Assembly: GCA_017654935.2 (NCBI GenBank) | Contig: CM065694.1 | Location: 1,816,013 to 1,880,012 of the forward strand | DNA from: Phymorhynchus buccinoides | Taxonomy: Eukaryota; Mollusca; Gastropoda; Neogastropoda; Raphitomidae | Direction: 5' to 3' | DNA length: 64,000 nt | Part shown: in pieces, positions 13,054 through 27,200 of the stretch | Position numbering within the stretch: position 1 is the first letter of the stretch | Layout of the letters: every line of letters starts with the position of its first letter | The notes under the pieces: generated by a model | Seen by the model: only the letters and a program-made list of their open reading frames with translations | The model's database searches: none | Told to the model about the DNA's origin: nothing | Translations under genes and position numbers: made by a program

Positions 13054-15272
13054 TCACGTGGGGTGTCTGGGCTGGAACTGTGAACACTCGAAGAGGACGT
13101 CTGCGATGATCTGGGTGACGCCGGTGTCCATCCACTGGGACATGACCAGGGCCAGCAGGCGGCTCTGGTGCTGCACGAACAGCTTGCGGTTGAGGGGCAG
13201 GCGGGCCATGTGCAGCAGGGTGGAGGCTGCGCGCCTCAGCATGTCCAGGGAGGTGCCCAGAGCCTCGGGGTTGCTCTGCACGCCGCTCACCGCACCCTGC
13301 TGCCCGGAAAAGCCCATGGCAGACTGTTCGGCCGCCTCCAGGAACTCGATGAGCAGCGGGATGGACGGGTGCTGCAGGGCGATGGCACGGGCAGCCACAG
13401 CGTCGCCCTGCACCAGGCGGGAGAGCAGGGCGATGGAGAACTCGCGGGGGACGGGCTGCGAACGCTCGGCCAGCAGGCGGATGAGGCGCTCCAGCAGGAG
13501 CAGGATGCGGGAGAAGGGCGGGGTGGCCAGGACCAGGTCGACGTTCTCCTCGTGGATGCAGAGCTTGCAGAGGGCCTCCAGCACCAGGCGCTGCGGGGAC
13601 AGCTGGGAGGAGGAGGAGGCGGAGGGCAGGGGGTCGCAGGCGGCGGAGGAGGGGCACACCATCCAGTGGAGCAGGCCGTCCAGGAGGGGCAGGCACACCT
13701 CGCTGGCCATGTCACGCATGTGCATGTGGGAGCAGATGTTGGCCACGATGACCAGCGCGTTCTCCCTGACGGCCTCCAGGGTGTCCCACCACCACTGGGG
13801 ACACGTGGCCCAGTCCTTCTCGTCCTCACCCTCCTCCTCCTTGGCACCATCCGGGGGGATCTCCGTCTTGACCTCCGGCCTGAGCCCCCCATCCTGCTGG
13901 TCGAGGGGCAGGGCGGGGGGCGGCTTGGTGCGGGCGGGGTGGGCGTGGTGCAGTAGCATCAGCTGGCCCAGCAGCCACATGAGGCCGTGGTGTCTGGCCA
14001 GCAGGGCCTCGTTGCCGGGGATGCAGGACAGGCTGCGGAAGACGTTGGAGATGGCCACGCAGCGCTGGCCCAGCTCCTCCTGCTGGCTCTGCACCGTGGT
14101 CAGCGGGGGCAGGTCCGGCCGGTACGCCTCCTCCTCCATCTCCTTGTCCTGCTCCTTCATCATCATGGCCACGATTTCCGCCGTCATCTCATCTTCCTCT
14201 TTGGACACCGCGCCTTTGCCTCCCCCATTGGTGGAATTGAGTTTCCCTGAAGTGTCCTTGGAGGCATTCTTCGCCCGACCTGAGGTTGCTTCCTCATTAG
14301 ATGTCCTTGATGCCACCACTGCTTCCTCACTAGTCAACTGTGGTGGGCTACACTTATCACTGCTCTCTTTCACAGGACTTTTCACACTGTCTTCGTTGGA
14401 AATCGGACCACTTTCACTGCTGTTGGATAATAAGGGGGGTGAGGGGGATTCCTGGGACTGTTCCTCCTCCTTCACCCCCGGAGGAGAGGCGACGTTATTC
14501 TGACGAAGCACTTGCTGACTACACACTTTGGAATGATCACAGAAGTCCCCAGCGCTTTGGGGCGAGATCTCACCCTCCTGGCACGGCTTTTTCTCTGAGG
14601 GGCGCTCTTCACTGCACCTTTTCACTCCGTCCTCACACGCTGCATTTGCTTCACCACAAACTGCCTTGCGTTTCCTCGCCCCCTCCTTACCCCGACTAGT
14701 CCTGTTCAAGTAGAACGCGTCCGTGAGGAACTCCTGAGTTTGGCCGCTCTCGAAGCAAGGCACCACGTGACGAGTGATGTCCCCGCCCCCTTTCTGCCAG
14801 TGGCGATGCCCGCTGACAAAGCTGCAGTGCTTGTCCCACTTCTTGGAGTCCAACACGGCACTGTCAGCACACGCCAAGTCCTTCACCACGCCCTTTCCCT
14901 GACGCGACACCCAGGTGAAATCGGCACAGAACAAGGCCTTGTCCAGACGAGCTTGGCCGCAGGCTTTGATCAAAGTGGCCGCAGTCTCCTCCTCAGGGTC
15001 GCCATCCACGGCTGTGTCCCCTTCACCCGACAATGGAGGTTCCTTGCTGCTGGCTGGCAGCTCCTGGCCACGCAGGTCTTTGAAGACGTACATGAGAGAT
15101 GCGCGGAAGTGTTCTGCGAGGACCTCCAGCAGCCCCGGCATGGTGTTGAGGTTGAAGTAGGTGACGGTGGCGTCGTCAAACAGCAGGATGTTGAGGGTGT
15201 CGATGGCCCACGTGCTCTCCGCCAGCAGACCAGACTTGAGGGCCATCATCAGGCGCCACGCCTCCACCGGAC
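13054..15272 (-). CDS. ARID1: ARID1 exon w12: BAF250_C terminal domain
   Basis: 2219 nt coding, from a GCATGTCTGCAG acceptor to a TGA at 13056-13054. It opens with PVEAWRLMMALKSGLLAEST, WAIDTLNILLFDD, nearly identical to vertebrate ARID1A/B. An acidic Ser/Glu-rich variable stretch follows, then SNVFRSLSCIPGNEALL, LLHHAHP, ENALVIVANICSHM, LPLLDGLLHWMVCPS, LSPQRLVLEALCKLCIHEEN, VDLVLATPPFSRI and RLVQGDAVAARAIALQ, the order seen in the BAF250_C family (armadillo-like helices that bind the BAF core). The protein ends DVLFECSQFQPRHPT. The long plus-strand frames across it are antisense shadows of this GC-rich exon. Confidence 0.97.
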
Positions 15273-18200
15273 CTGCAGACATGCATCACTAGGTTAGTGG
15301 TCGTTAGGGTCAGACCAGTCTTGAGGGCCATCATCAGGCCTCCACCAGACCTGCAGACATGCATCACTAGGTTAGTGGTCGTTAGGGTCAGACCAGACTT
15401 GAGGGCCATCATCAGGCCTCCACCAGACCTGCATCACTAGGTTAGTGGTCGTTAGGGTCAGACCAGACTTGAGGGCCATCATCAGGCCTCCACCAGACCT
15501 GCAGACATGCATCACTAGGTTAGTGGTCGTTAGGGTCAGACCAGACTTGAGGGCCATCATCAGGCCTCCACCAGACCTGCAGACATGCATCACTAGGTTA
15601 GTGGTCGTTAGGGTCAGACCAGACTTGAGGGCCATCATCAGGCCTCCACCAGACCTGCAGACATGCATCACTAGGTTAGTGGTCGTTAGGGTCAGACCAG
15701 ACTTGAGGGCCATCATCAGGCCTCCACTGGGCCTGCACACATAGACATGCATCACTAGGTTAGTGCTCTCCGCCAGCAGTCAGACTTGAGGGCCTGCACA
15801 CGCAGACATGCATCACTAGGTTAGTGTTCTTTTGCTTTGGGTCATAACTCTCCATAACATTGATGGATATAAAATGTTGTTGGTGATTCCACCCCAATTC
15901 AAATCACAGTCTAATGTAATGCCAATGCAGGGGTCAGACATTGAGTTCAATCCTCTGAAAACCGATGCACAAGAGCCATCAAGAATCCACGAGACTGCTT
16001 GTCACTGAACTCCATTTCCAGTTGACCTATATGGCATCATTCTGAAAGAAACTCATTCAAAATGTTAACACAATAACATTAACAGTATTCAGATTTTTTT
16101 TTTAACAAAGGCAAAAAAGAGATTGTGAATTTTTTTATTACATTTTGTAACATCCCGTACCGTTTTTTTCTTAAAATTTACTTAGCCAATATTTTCAATA
16201 AATGTTGTTACAGAAAGCAGCAATATGACACTATGCATTATGTTTGTTACAGTTGTCACCCTCATGCAGGACAACTTACAGCAATATGACACTATGCATT
16301 ATGTTTGTTACAGTTGTCACCCTCATGCAGGACAACTTACAGCAATATGACACTATGCATTATGTTTGTTACAGTTGTCACCCTCATGCAGGACAACTTA
16401 CAGCAATATGACACTATGCATTATGTTTGTTACAGTTGTCACCCTCATGCAGGACAACTTACAGCAATATGACACTATGCATTATGTTTGTTACAGTTGT
16501 CACCCTCATGCAGGACAACTTACAGCAATATGACACTATGCATGATGTTTGTTACAGTTGTCACCCTCATGCAGGACAACTTACAGATGTCTTTGTGCGT
16601 CAGGCGGCGACGCTTTGTCAGAGTGGGCTGGGTAGCTTCCACGCTGTCTGCCGGGAAGACAATCTCTTTCTTGGGCTGGAAAGGGGTGTTGGGCAGCGTG
16701 CTGCAACTCTTCTGCTGCAACAGAACAAAACAGCACGCTTCTGTCAGTCCCCGGCGCATGACAACAATCCTACAGGGCCATTGTGTCAGTGCACACAGCA
16801 AGACAACAATCCTACAGGGCCATTGTGTCAGTGCACACAGCAGCATGACAACAATCCTACAGGGCCATTGTGTCAGTGCACACAGCATGACAACAATCCT
16901 ACAGGGCCATTGTGTCAGTGCACACAGCATGACAACAATCCTACAGGGCCATTGTGTCAGTGCACACAGCATGACAACAATCCTACAGGGCCATTGTGTC
17001 AGTGCACACAGCATGACAACAATCCTACAGGGCCATTGTGTCAGTGCACACAGCATGACAACAATCCTACAGGGCCATTGTGTCAGTGCACAGCATGACA
17101 ACAATCCTACAGGGCCATTGTGCCAGTGCACACAGCATGACAACAATCCTACAGGGCCATTGTGTCGGTGCACACAGCATGACAACAATCCTACAGGGCC
17201 ATTGTGCCAGTGCACACAGCATGACAACAATCCTACAGGGTCATTGTGTCAGTGCACACAGCATGACAACAATCCTACAGGGCCATCGTGTCAGTGCACA
17301 CAGCATGACAACAATCCTACAGGGCCATTGTGTCAGTGCACACAGCAAGACAACAATCCTACAGGGCCATTGTGTCAGTGCACACAGCAATGACAACAAT
17401 CCTACAGGGCCATTGTGTCAGTGCACACAGCAGACCTGTTTACCCTGAATTTGGGCTTCGTGTATTCGAAATCCAAATTAAGTGTATTTTTCACAAAACA
17501 AGAGTACTCCAATAGAACATTTTTTTATAAAACGGAGTGCAAACATGCATACATTTTTATAACTTATAGAAATACAGTGTCAAAAGTATCATCCTTTTAA
17601 GTTTAGAAGAAACAAACACATACACACACATATTTGTGTCAAATATGTGTACAAAATATGGTGAAATCTCATGGGTAAACAGGTCTGATACAGTGCACAA
17701 GAAAGTCTGACAAACTTGAAACTATCATCTAGTCCAGTGCTTTGGTGTGTCATAAAGACAGCAGTACCAACTTCTGTTAGCTTTACAGTGTCCTCAAAAT
17801 ACTCAACGTACCTGAAATCAGTATGGTTAAATGCAAATCCAACATCAATTCGCGCCAGTATTGCTATATCACTCGACCCTTCCTTGGCATAATACTCGAT
17901 TTATGCCAACAAGCATACATACCCTCAAGCTTAGAGCTTAGTCCAAAGTTAAGAATCAGCACTCCAGTAACTAAATACTCAAATGCATTCATTCTTAATA
18001 AATGTGTACAAACTCCTCATACACACACACAAAATTAACCATGAGCATGTTTCAAATAAATTCTAAGACATAGAACTTATTTGGTAATTATTATTACACG
18101 GGTGCAACTCCCCCAAATGAAAACAACAACTGAAAAGCACGGGCCCAGGGGCCGCTCATGGCCCTGGCAGGGGACAGGGGCAGAGCCCAGTTGGACCATT

Positions 18201-21200
18201 CAGGGAAGCAACGCAAGAGTGACAGATGACCAGACAGACAGCTACAATGATGGACAGAGACAGTTTGAGTCTGATACGCCTTGTAAAATGATTACATTGC
18301 CTTTGAAATCAATATGGCATCACCATGCTGTTTTCAAGATTCCCTGACAGACTTCTAGGATAGAAACAACCAAGCTCAAAACGCCCCAAATCGCCTGTAG
18401 TCGAATATTGTTGTGGTTGATGAAATGAAAAACTGAAGTTCGGTTTCTGGTAACATTAAAAGAAAAAAATGCAATCAGTTGAAATAGTTGCACCCATGTT
18501 ATTGCAGCGGAACCTCCCTTATAAGACCTTACAAAATGCAATCAGTTGAAATAGTTGCACCCATGTTATTGCAGCGGAATATCCCTCATAAGACCTTACA
18601 AAATGCAATCAGTTGAAATAGTTGCACCCATGTTATTGCAGCGGAATATCCCTTATAAGACCTTACAAAATGCAATCAGTTGAAATAGTTGCACCCATGT
18701 TATTGCAGCGGAATATCCCTTATAAGACCTTACAAAATGCAATCAGTTGAAATAGTTGCACCCATGTTATTGCAGCGGAATATCCCTTATAAGACCTTAC
18801 AAAATGCAATCAGTTGAAATAGTTGCACCCATGTTATTGCAGCGGAATATCCCTCATAAGACCTTACAAAATGCAATCAGTTGAAATAGTTGCACCCATG
18901 TTATTGCAGCGGAATATCCCTCATAAGACCTTACAAAATGCAATCAGTTGAAATAGTTGCACCCATGTTATTGCAGCGGAATATCCCTTATAAGACCTTA
19001 CAAAATGCAATCAGTTGAAATAGTTGCACCCATGTTATTGCAGCGGAATATCCCTCATAAGACCTTACAAAATGCAATCAGTTGAAATAGTTGCACCCAT
19101 GTTATTGCAGCGGAATATCCCTTATAAGACCTTACAAAATGCAATCAGTTGAAATAGTTGCACCCATGTTATTGCAGCGGAATATCCCTCATAAGACCTT
19201 ACAAAATGCAATCAGTTGAAATAGTTGCACCCATGTTATTGCAGCGGAACCTCCCTTATAAGACCTTACAAAATGCAATCAGTTGAAATAGTTGCACCCA
19301 TGTTATTGCAGCGGAATATCCCTCATAAGACCTTACAAAATGCAATCAGTTGAAATAGTTGCACCCATGTTATTGCAGCGGAATATCCCTTATAAGACCT
19401 TACAAAATGCAATCAGTTGAAATAGTTGCACCCATGTTATTGCAGCGGAATATCCCTTATAAGACCTTACAAAATGCAATCAGTTGAAATAGTTGCACCC
19501 ATGTTATTGCAGCGGAATATCCCTTATAAGACCTTACAAAATGCAATCAGTTGAAATAGTTGCACCCATGTTATTGCAGCGGAATATCCCTTATAAGACC
19601 TTACAAAATGCAATCAGTTGAAATAGTTGCACCCATGTTATTGCAGCGGAATATCCCTTATAAGACCTTACAAAATGCAATCAGTTGAAATAGTTGCACC
19701 CATGTTATTGCAGCGGAATATCCCTTATAAGACCTTACAAAATGCAATCAGTTGAAATAGTTGCACCCATGTTATTGCAGCGGAATATCCCTCATAAGAC
19801 CTTACAAAATGCAATCAGTTGAAATAGTTGCACCCATGTTATTGCAGCGGAATATCCCTTATAAGACCTTACAAAATGCAATCAGTTGAAATAGTTGCAC
19901 CCATGTTATTGCAGCGGAATATCCCTTATAAGACCTTACAAAATGCAATCCGTTGAAATAGTTGCACCCATGTTATTGCAGCGGAATATCCCTTATAAGA
20001 CCTTAAAAAATCATCCAAAATGAGGTCTTAAAAGGGAGGGGTCTTATAAGGGAGGTACTTTTAATACTTACAAAGGGCAATGTCTCAGAGAAGTAGGTCT
20101 TATATGGGAGGGAGTCTTATAATGGGAGGTCTTAAAAGGGAGGTTCCACTGTATAAAAACTGATTATGAGACCCACTTCCATTTCCCGTTTGGGGCGTAG
20201 AGCCCCACTCACCATCCATACATTACCTGATCTACCTGTAATTTAGCTGCCAGCACTTTGTCCCTGGGCTGGGGGGACCCCCGCATCACGGGGCGGCTGT
20301 AGGGGCCCATGGGCGGGGTCCCCGGGGCGCTAGGGGGAGCAAAGTTGCGCTGGCTGTGCATCGGCGACCATCGGTCTCCCTCACGACCTGTCACACACAC
20401 AATACCTCATTAGGGTTGTTTTCAAAACAAGACAAAACATGTCTTGCCAATCAGATCAAACGGTAGTGATAGTAGCCCCACGATAGTCATGTTCCCAAGA
20501 TGCCCGAGAAAACAGCTGATAATAAAAAGATTAACTTACTAAATAAAGGCATACAAACTTACTTTTCATTCAGTGTAATAATACCTAATATAACAAAAAG
20601 ACTGCACACTGTTGTGTACTGCGTTGTACAGGCACCAGAATAGTCTTTATCCCAAACTCTGAAAACTGTGGTAAAGGGGCCATCAAGACTAAAGAGGGAC
20701 ACCACCAAAAAGGCTTCATAATAATTATAATAGAGAGAAATCACTTTAAAATGCTAATTAACACAAAGAATAACACTCAATAAAAAAGCAAAACCTCTGA
20801 CAAGAGAAGCCAATCCTCTGTCAGAAATTCTTAATCCTCTGAAATCCTCAGACAATTCTGATGCCTGGTACTAACAGCTACCAAGTGATGATCAGCAAAG
20901 CAGAAAGTTCCGTTTTCAGATTAGACAAAGGCTGGGTTTTTGTGCGCGTGCTTGTGTGAAAACTCAACACTTTTCTCTTATCATTTTTTAAGCAATTGGC
21001 ATTAAGGGCATTATCAGAAACAACATTGTTTGGTAAAATTGAAAAAAAAATCAATGATTTGGAACTGATAAGCGCGACTCAATTCTTTCGGCTATGTGAA
21101 CATTGCATTTTTAGTAAATGTTGCATTTCTAAACAGGTAAATAAAACATTGTTGTTTAAACAATATACCTTTATACTGAAAAAAACAAAAACAGGAATTT

Positions 21201-24200
21201 GTTTTGGAATACACAACATACTGAGTGACTTTTCTGTGCACATGATAATACTTTCTTCAAAATGCTGGTTACTGGATTGAAATGCAATAACTTCTATAAA
21301 TCTTTACGATTACATAGCTGTTTGCAAGCAATACACTAATCAAAATGCTGTTTCTATCTTGGCATTTGTTGGTTGTTTTTTCCCCCAAAGTGCTGTAACT
21401 ACAAGAATCTGAACTTTTTTTCTCATGTTGGTTGAACACCATCATCTATGAAAATATTTTAAAACAAGGGCATCGCCGAGCGGCAGCAACGCATTGTAAG
21501 TGCATCGCCGAGCAGCAGCAAGGCATTGTGACAATGCAAACCCGGCCAGAGTTATGTCCTCTCCCCCCCCCACCCCCCAATAAACAATATATATCTCTCT
21601 CACCTCTCAATAAATATATAGCGCAAAGAAGAAAATTTCGGTTTTCAAGGTCACACTTCAAGGTCAAGATCATCATGGCGATAATTTATGCTCGGATGTT
21701 TTCTACTCTAGGGTATACAGTACCACACACAATCTGAAGCGCTTCTGTCACGTACAAATGTGGAAAATATGGCATAAAACCCAATTTGTAGACCCCTACC
21801 ACTTTCAAGGCCTACCGATCTCCCGGACCGTGACCTTGACCTTGATCGGTATGCCACCATCAGAACGGGCATAAGCCAAAGTACCTACATGCCAAATTTG
21901 AACTCTAACACCAACGGTGTGGGAGTTATGGCCCCTTAACGATTTTTGGTTTTCAAGGTCAAACTTCAAGGTCAGCACGGTGTTGATTAACGAAAGGAAG
22001 CTTCCTTTTCAAGCTGTCTACCCCTCTGCCAATTTTAATCAAAATCCAAACAGTAGTTTTTAAGATAATCGATACAAAGACACACACACAGACAGACACA
22101 CAAACCGATCGCAATACCTCAGCCTCTGGCCGGGTAAAAATAAAACCACCACTGTACATTGTGACTAAGCCCATACTGTGCTTCTTCCAACAACAAAATG
22201 ATTAGCAAACAAATTCACCATTAAAAAACCCAAACAGATTTCATACAAAATTGATGATTTTTTTTATAAAGAGACAGAGAAAGCCCTGCGTGATGAAACC
22301 AACTGAATTGTATATTTCTCACACCACACACAGCAAAAACAAACATAAATCTTTCTGGTACTTGTTCTTGTGTAAGCTAACACCAATAACCAAAACATTA
22401 GAATTAGTTTGAGAATTCTGAAGGGAGAAATGCCTGAAACACAATCACAAAAAATTGTTGCCCAAGTTTCCCTTGACAAGAGCACAGAAGTGTACATGAC
22501 AGCAGAATGTACAGCATTAAACAGTTTCACGTCATACACACAGACACTCCTTACGATCACCCAAAAGCACCACACCTTTGTTAGTAGCTGTGAACAAACT
22601 GACACCTAGCGTTAGTCAGTGCTTCAAACAAAACAGGCATCAACAAAACTCTCACGACTATTGTACAGTCTTGTTTCTTGAAGCATCCAATGCCTTCAAA
22701 TCGACTGTCTAGTAATCTATATTAATGTAAAGAAAAGAACATTGGATTTTGAAGGGAACAAAGGCCAAAAAACAGATGCAACACAGTGAGATCGGAAAAT
22801 AATGGAATTCGTAAAAGGTGTGTTAATATGCAAGGCAGCTACAATTTTAAAAAAACTAGAAGCAAAACCAGTAACTATTCACAAAAGTGGTTACTTTTGT
22901 TCATAATGATGGATATGAAAAAAAAAAAAGTGTGAATTACTGTACATGAATAAATGAAAAGAATCGAACCAGTCCATACTGAAATCAGTTTCATACAATT
23001 CGAGAAACAAAATTTGTTTGGGGCCAAGCTATTTTGTTTCATACTTTTTGCAGGTTGCCTAAAAACAAATATGACTGAAACCATGACTCTACAAAGATCA
23101 GCATCAGCGATGTCTTGAATCACATTGCAGTTTCTTAACGTAACCAATAAAAAAAATAGAAAATGCTGCTAATTCTTGAATTCAATCCAGACCTAGAAGC
23201 ACATCAAGGCAGCTTCTTTGTTATTTCAAAAAGGAAAAAGAAAGAAGAAAACAAATAGCGAGACGAATGATGAACCAGAACCAAAACCAATCCCTGCAGT
23301 CCACCGCCCTCTATTAGTTACATGTTAGCATGGGTGCAACTCCCCCAAATGGAAAAAAACTGAAAGGCAGGGGTCCAGGGTCAGAGCCCCATCGGACGAT
23401 TCAGGGGGGCAAGTTGAGAGAGAGAGATAACGAGATAGACAGACAGTTTGAGTCTGATAAGCATTGTAAAATTATGACATTGCCTTTGTAAACTTCCAAG
23501 ACAGAACAACCAAGTTCAAAACGCCCAAAATCGCTTGTGGTCAATGTTTTTGGAATAAATTTTTAAAAACACCTGAAGTTCAGTCTCTGGTCAAATTAAA
23601 AACCCTGAAATCAGTGTAAAACTGAAAGAGTAGCACCCATGCGTTCAGACAACACTCCTAGTCTATGTGTGTTACTTTCAAAACCACACCGATACCATTT
23701 AATACAATAATTTAAAAAATGTGATTGGTGTGTGCATATATTAGCATACCACTCATGCTATAGTCGGAGAGGTCATGTGGGGTCAAGGATTGACCCCATG
23801 ACCCCACACCATTCCAGTCCCACAGTGGGGTGGACATAGGGCCTGCAGGTAAATCAAATCAAAGGGATCAGTGGCGGAGTGGGTCAATTTGTGGTTTTTA
23901 ATGCAATAAAATATACATTAACACATCTGGCCAATTTGTGCATTCAGTGTCATGTCTCAATGTGAATGCTTAAAACGAAAACATTAAACACAACAAAATC
24001 TGGGGTGGCAGTTAGAAGGGGATAAACTGTCTTCATGTTTACATAGCATTTTCTTATGTACCAGTGTGCACTAATTATGGCTTTTAAAAGAATCATGTGT
24101 CTCAACCCTTTTATATTCAGATTCTTTTGAAGATGAATTTCCAGTTATATTCTGTTACAGTGTTAGCAAATTTAGCAGTTTGTTCTGTCTCATTGCAGGG

Positions 24201-27200
24201 ATCAATCTTGTCGCAGGACATCGTAGGTCATTTGACCAGGTCGAAGAAAATATGATAGGTCATTTTCATAAAACGATAAGTCATAATCATATGATAATGT
24301 AAAAACAAAAGAAAAAAGGAAATACAGCTTGAGTCCAACAAAAACTTTTTTCTTGGACACTCTGAAGATTGCAATCAATCACATCATTTCACAGACTGCA
24401 TGTTCAAAGAATGACATGAGAATTTTTTTTTTTCTTTTTGCATGAGAAACGTTACTACAGTACTATGCAATATAAAGTAATAACAGAGCAATTATTTTTA
24501 GTCTATTGTTTCACATAACTCAATCTGATTACTATGGAATCAATTGCAGTGCACATCAAAATCCTTAAAGTTGCTAACAGACACGAAATAAACATAAGTC
24601 ATATGACCTCTTGCCTGCAAAAACGATCGGCCATTTCAAAATGTTATCAGTCAATGACTGATGACCGGAACTAAGAATAATCCCTGTCACTGAATGGAAG
24701 AGAGTCACCATCCTCCTAATAATAGCACTGACTTCAGCTGTGTTTCCAATCCTTCAACACATGATCAGGCCAGCATTACTGCATGTGATGGAAAACTACT
24801 AAGCACATGTTATCGCTTACTCCCGATGAATGACTTAAGATTTTTGTTCTAAGGAAACTCATAACAATAAATTTTCAGAACAATAAATACGAATAATAAT
24901 CACACAAACAATTTTTAACTTCTGTAAAATTTGCTCCGTTCTTTATATTTAATTTTTTTTTAGATTCAGTTACACGCTTTGGCTATCTGATAAGATTTTT
25001 AAATAAAACATGCCAAAAAAAAGAGACATGCAAGCTTGATCCAATTCTGACATCATTGCCATCAAGGCATTATTCCCCATATAAATATGGGCATATTTCA
25101 TGCAGGCTAAATTAATAAGGCATACAGTTTCCTGCTTTGTGAGTTACAGAAGTAAAAGCATTCCATGCTTAGCATTATTGCGAATACACAATAAATATGC
25201 AGCAACAACATTTTCAGTACACATTGATGTGCGATTCAGGGCTTTCATCAAGGAGAACAAAAGAACATGAAAATCCTTAAAATGTCAAAATTACTGGAGA
25301 ATTCTGGAGACCTTAGTCAAATTTCTTTTCATTTTGGTACTCTCCTGCCATTAGAAAATGCCATAACAAGGAAGAACTTAACACAGCATCATTAGTGCTT
25401 AGAACACGATGTTTTTATCATTAATAAATCTTGCTTCTCTCATCTGCTTGCTTGTCAAACATGGATGTTTCTATCTATTTTTCTCTCTCTCCCCCCCCCC
25501 CCCCCCCCCCCCCCTCCCCATGTATTTCACCACTCACTGTATTTTCCCCCTTTAAATTGTTTTTTCCGTTATCGTTTGTTTGACTTTTACTGCAATCTTG
25601 TTGATTTTGTTATCCTTTCGTTGCCTGCTTTTTGCTCCTTCTGCTGTTTGCTGTTTTCTTGTTTGTCTATGTTGATAAAGGCGCATTCCCCAAAACATCC
25701 ACTAGTTTTATTGTCTCTTATGAGTAAAATAACGTCACTTTCCACTTGTCGAGTAGTTGTTTGTTTGTTCCAGTGACGTTGCAGTCTGTTTCAGTTTTGT
25801 TTTGTTTTACTGCAATCATCAAATTCACAAAAAGAGAGGATTATTATCAGTCTGTTGGGACTTCTGCTGAGAATCATCAAATCCACACACACACACAAAA
25901 CAGTAAGAACCCTGACAATTAGGCCGGGTTCACATTAGATGCGTAAGTTCCGTACAGAAAACCCTAAATAAGCGGAAGAAAGAAGGATACAAGTGTATGC
26001 ATATAGGGGAAATTTGGATACGTGCGCAAATCTTTTCCCTTCTTTGCTTATGGATTGCGCACGGGTTTCCGCATGGAATATTTGCTTATGTGTGTACACG
26101 GCCTTAATCAAAACAGCCTTTTTTTCACTTCATTAGCACTCACCTTGAGCAGAATAGGAACCGTCCCGGTTCAACCCTGGCCTCACACTCGGATGCTGCT
26201 GTGAGGAAGGGAAGTTGGCGTACCCTTCCTGGCCAGGCATGCGCGGGCCCATACCCGAGGAAGCGTGGTTAGGGTATGGGTGGGAGCCACCACTGCTGCC
26301 GTAGGCCTCTCCGGGGCCAGAGGCTCGGAAGGGGGCCTGCTGACCGGGGAAGCGCGGTGCGTAGGTGGAGGTGTCAGCGCTGGACGAGGCAGGTCGGAAA
26401 GGCTGGCCTGAGTGGCTGGAGCTGTACCAAGAAAAAAGGAAAAATTCTTTATAGTTTTTTTTTTTTTAGCCCTTTCAACGCCAGCCATTTTTTCAGCCAC
26501 AATTTACCATTAAACTTTTACCTGGGTAGAGAAAAGATTTTGTCTGCAATATCTGTGGCATGCATAAAATAAGGCCTATCCTTACCTCCCAAAATGAAGA
26601 ACTTAAGGTCATTGGTTAACAGACCCTCATTTGATGCCTTTTAACCCTTTCACCACCAATGTCGCATTTATGCACCACAATGGTTTAACACCCATGTCAC
26701 TAAAAGGCATCAAATCAGGACCTGTTATCCGAAGACCCTATTTTCTTAATTCTGGGAGGTAAAGATAGGCCTAATATTATATATGTAACAGAGGAATTCG
26801 CAATATTGCAGATATTTTATTTTCTCTAACCATTTAAGTTTAATGGTATTTTTTGGCTGAAAAATGGCTGGCGGCGAAAGGGTTAACCTTTTCGCAACGG
26901 GTTGGTCACATATGGCTGCTGCAGGATCTGAACCGGGAGACGGTGCAGCAGTCACTGGCTGCATGAACTCTGAAAAATTCTCTAGCTTCCCCATTTTCGG
27001 TGTAAGGGAGACAACCTCTCTTATACGTTTTATGGATGTCTTAGCAAGGTTATCGTTGCTAGTTTGGATGCCTCTAACGTGTGCACGTGCAAGAATGTGA
27101 GATTGGAATGCTGAACCCGGTATCAGGTTTTTCCGACTAAGCAGTCAGGAATTTCACCAGCGAAAAAATGTCTGCTAACGTGTGATCGTGTTCTCTTGTA

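Noticed and set aside
12914..14503. 529-codon plus-strand frame
   Set aside because: Antisense shadow of the GC-rich ARID1 terminal exon, which has clear homology on the minus strand.
16427..17448. Repeat protein frames on both strands over the 42-bp array
   Set aside because: Both strands are open with 14-residue periodicity; no start context or domain.
18467..20008. CRISPR-like array
   Set aside because: Units are contiguous tandem repeats with no unique spacers, and the genome is eukaryotic.
26183..26500. Alternative minus-strand frame over exon w9
   Set aside because: Open, but not in phase with exons w8 and w10; the SSHSGQPF frame joins both.
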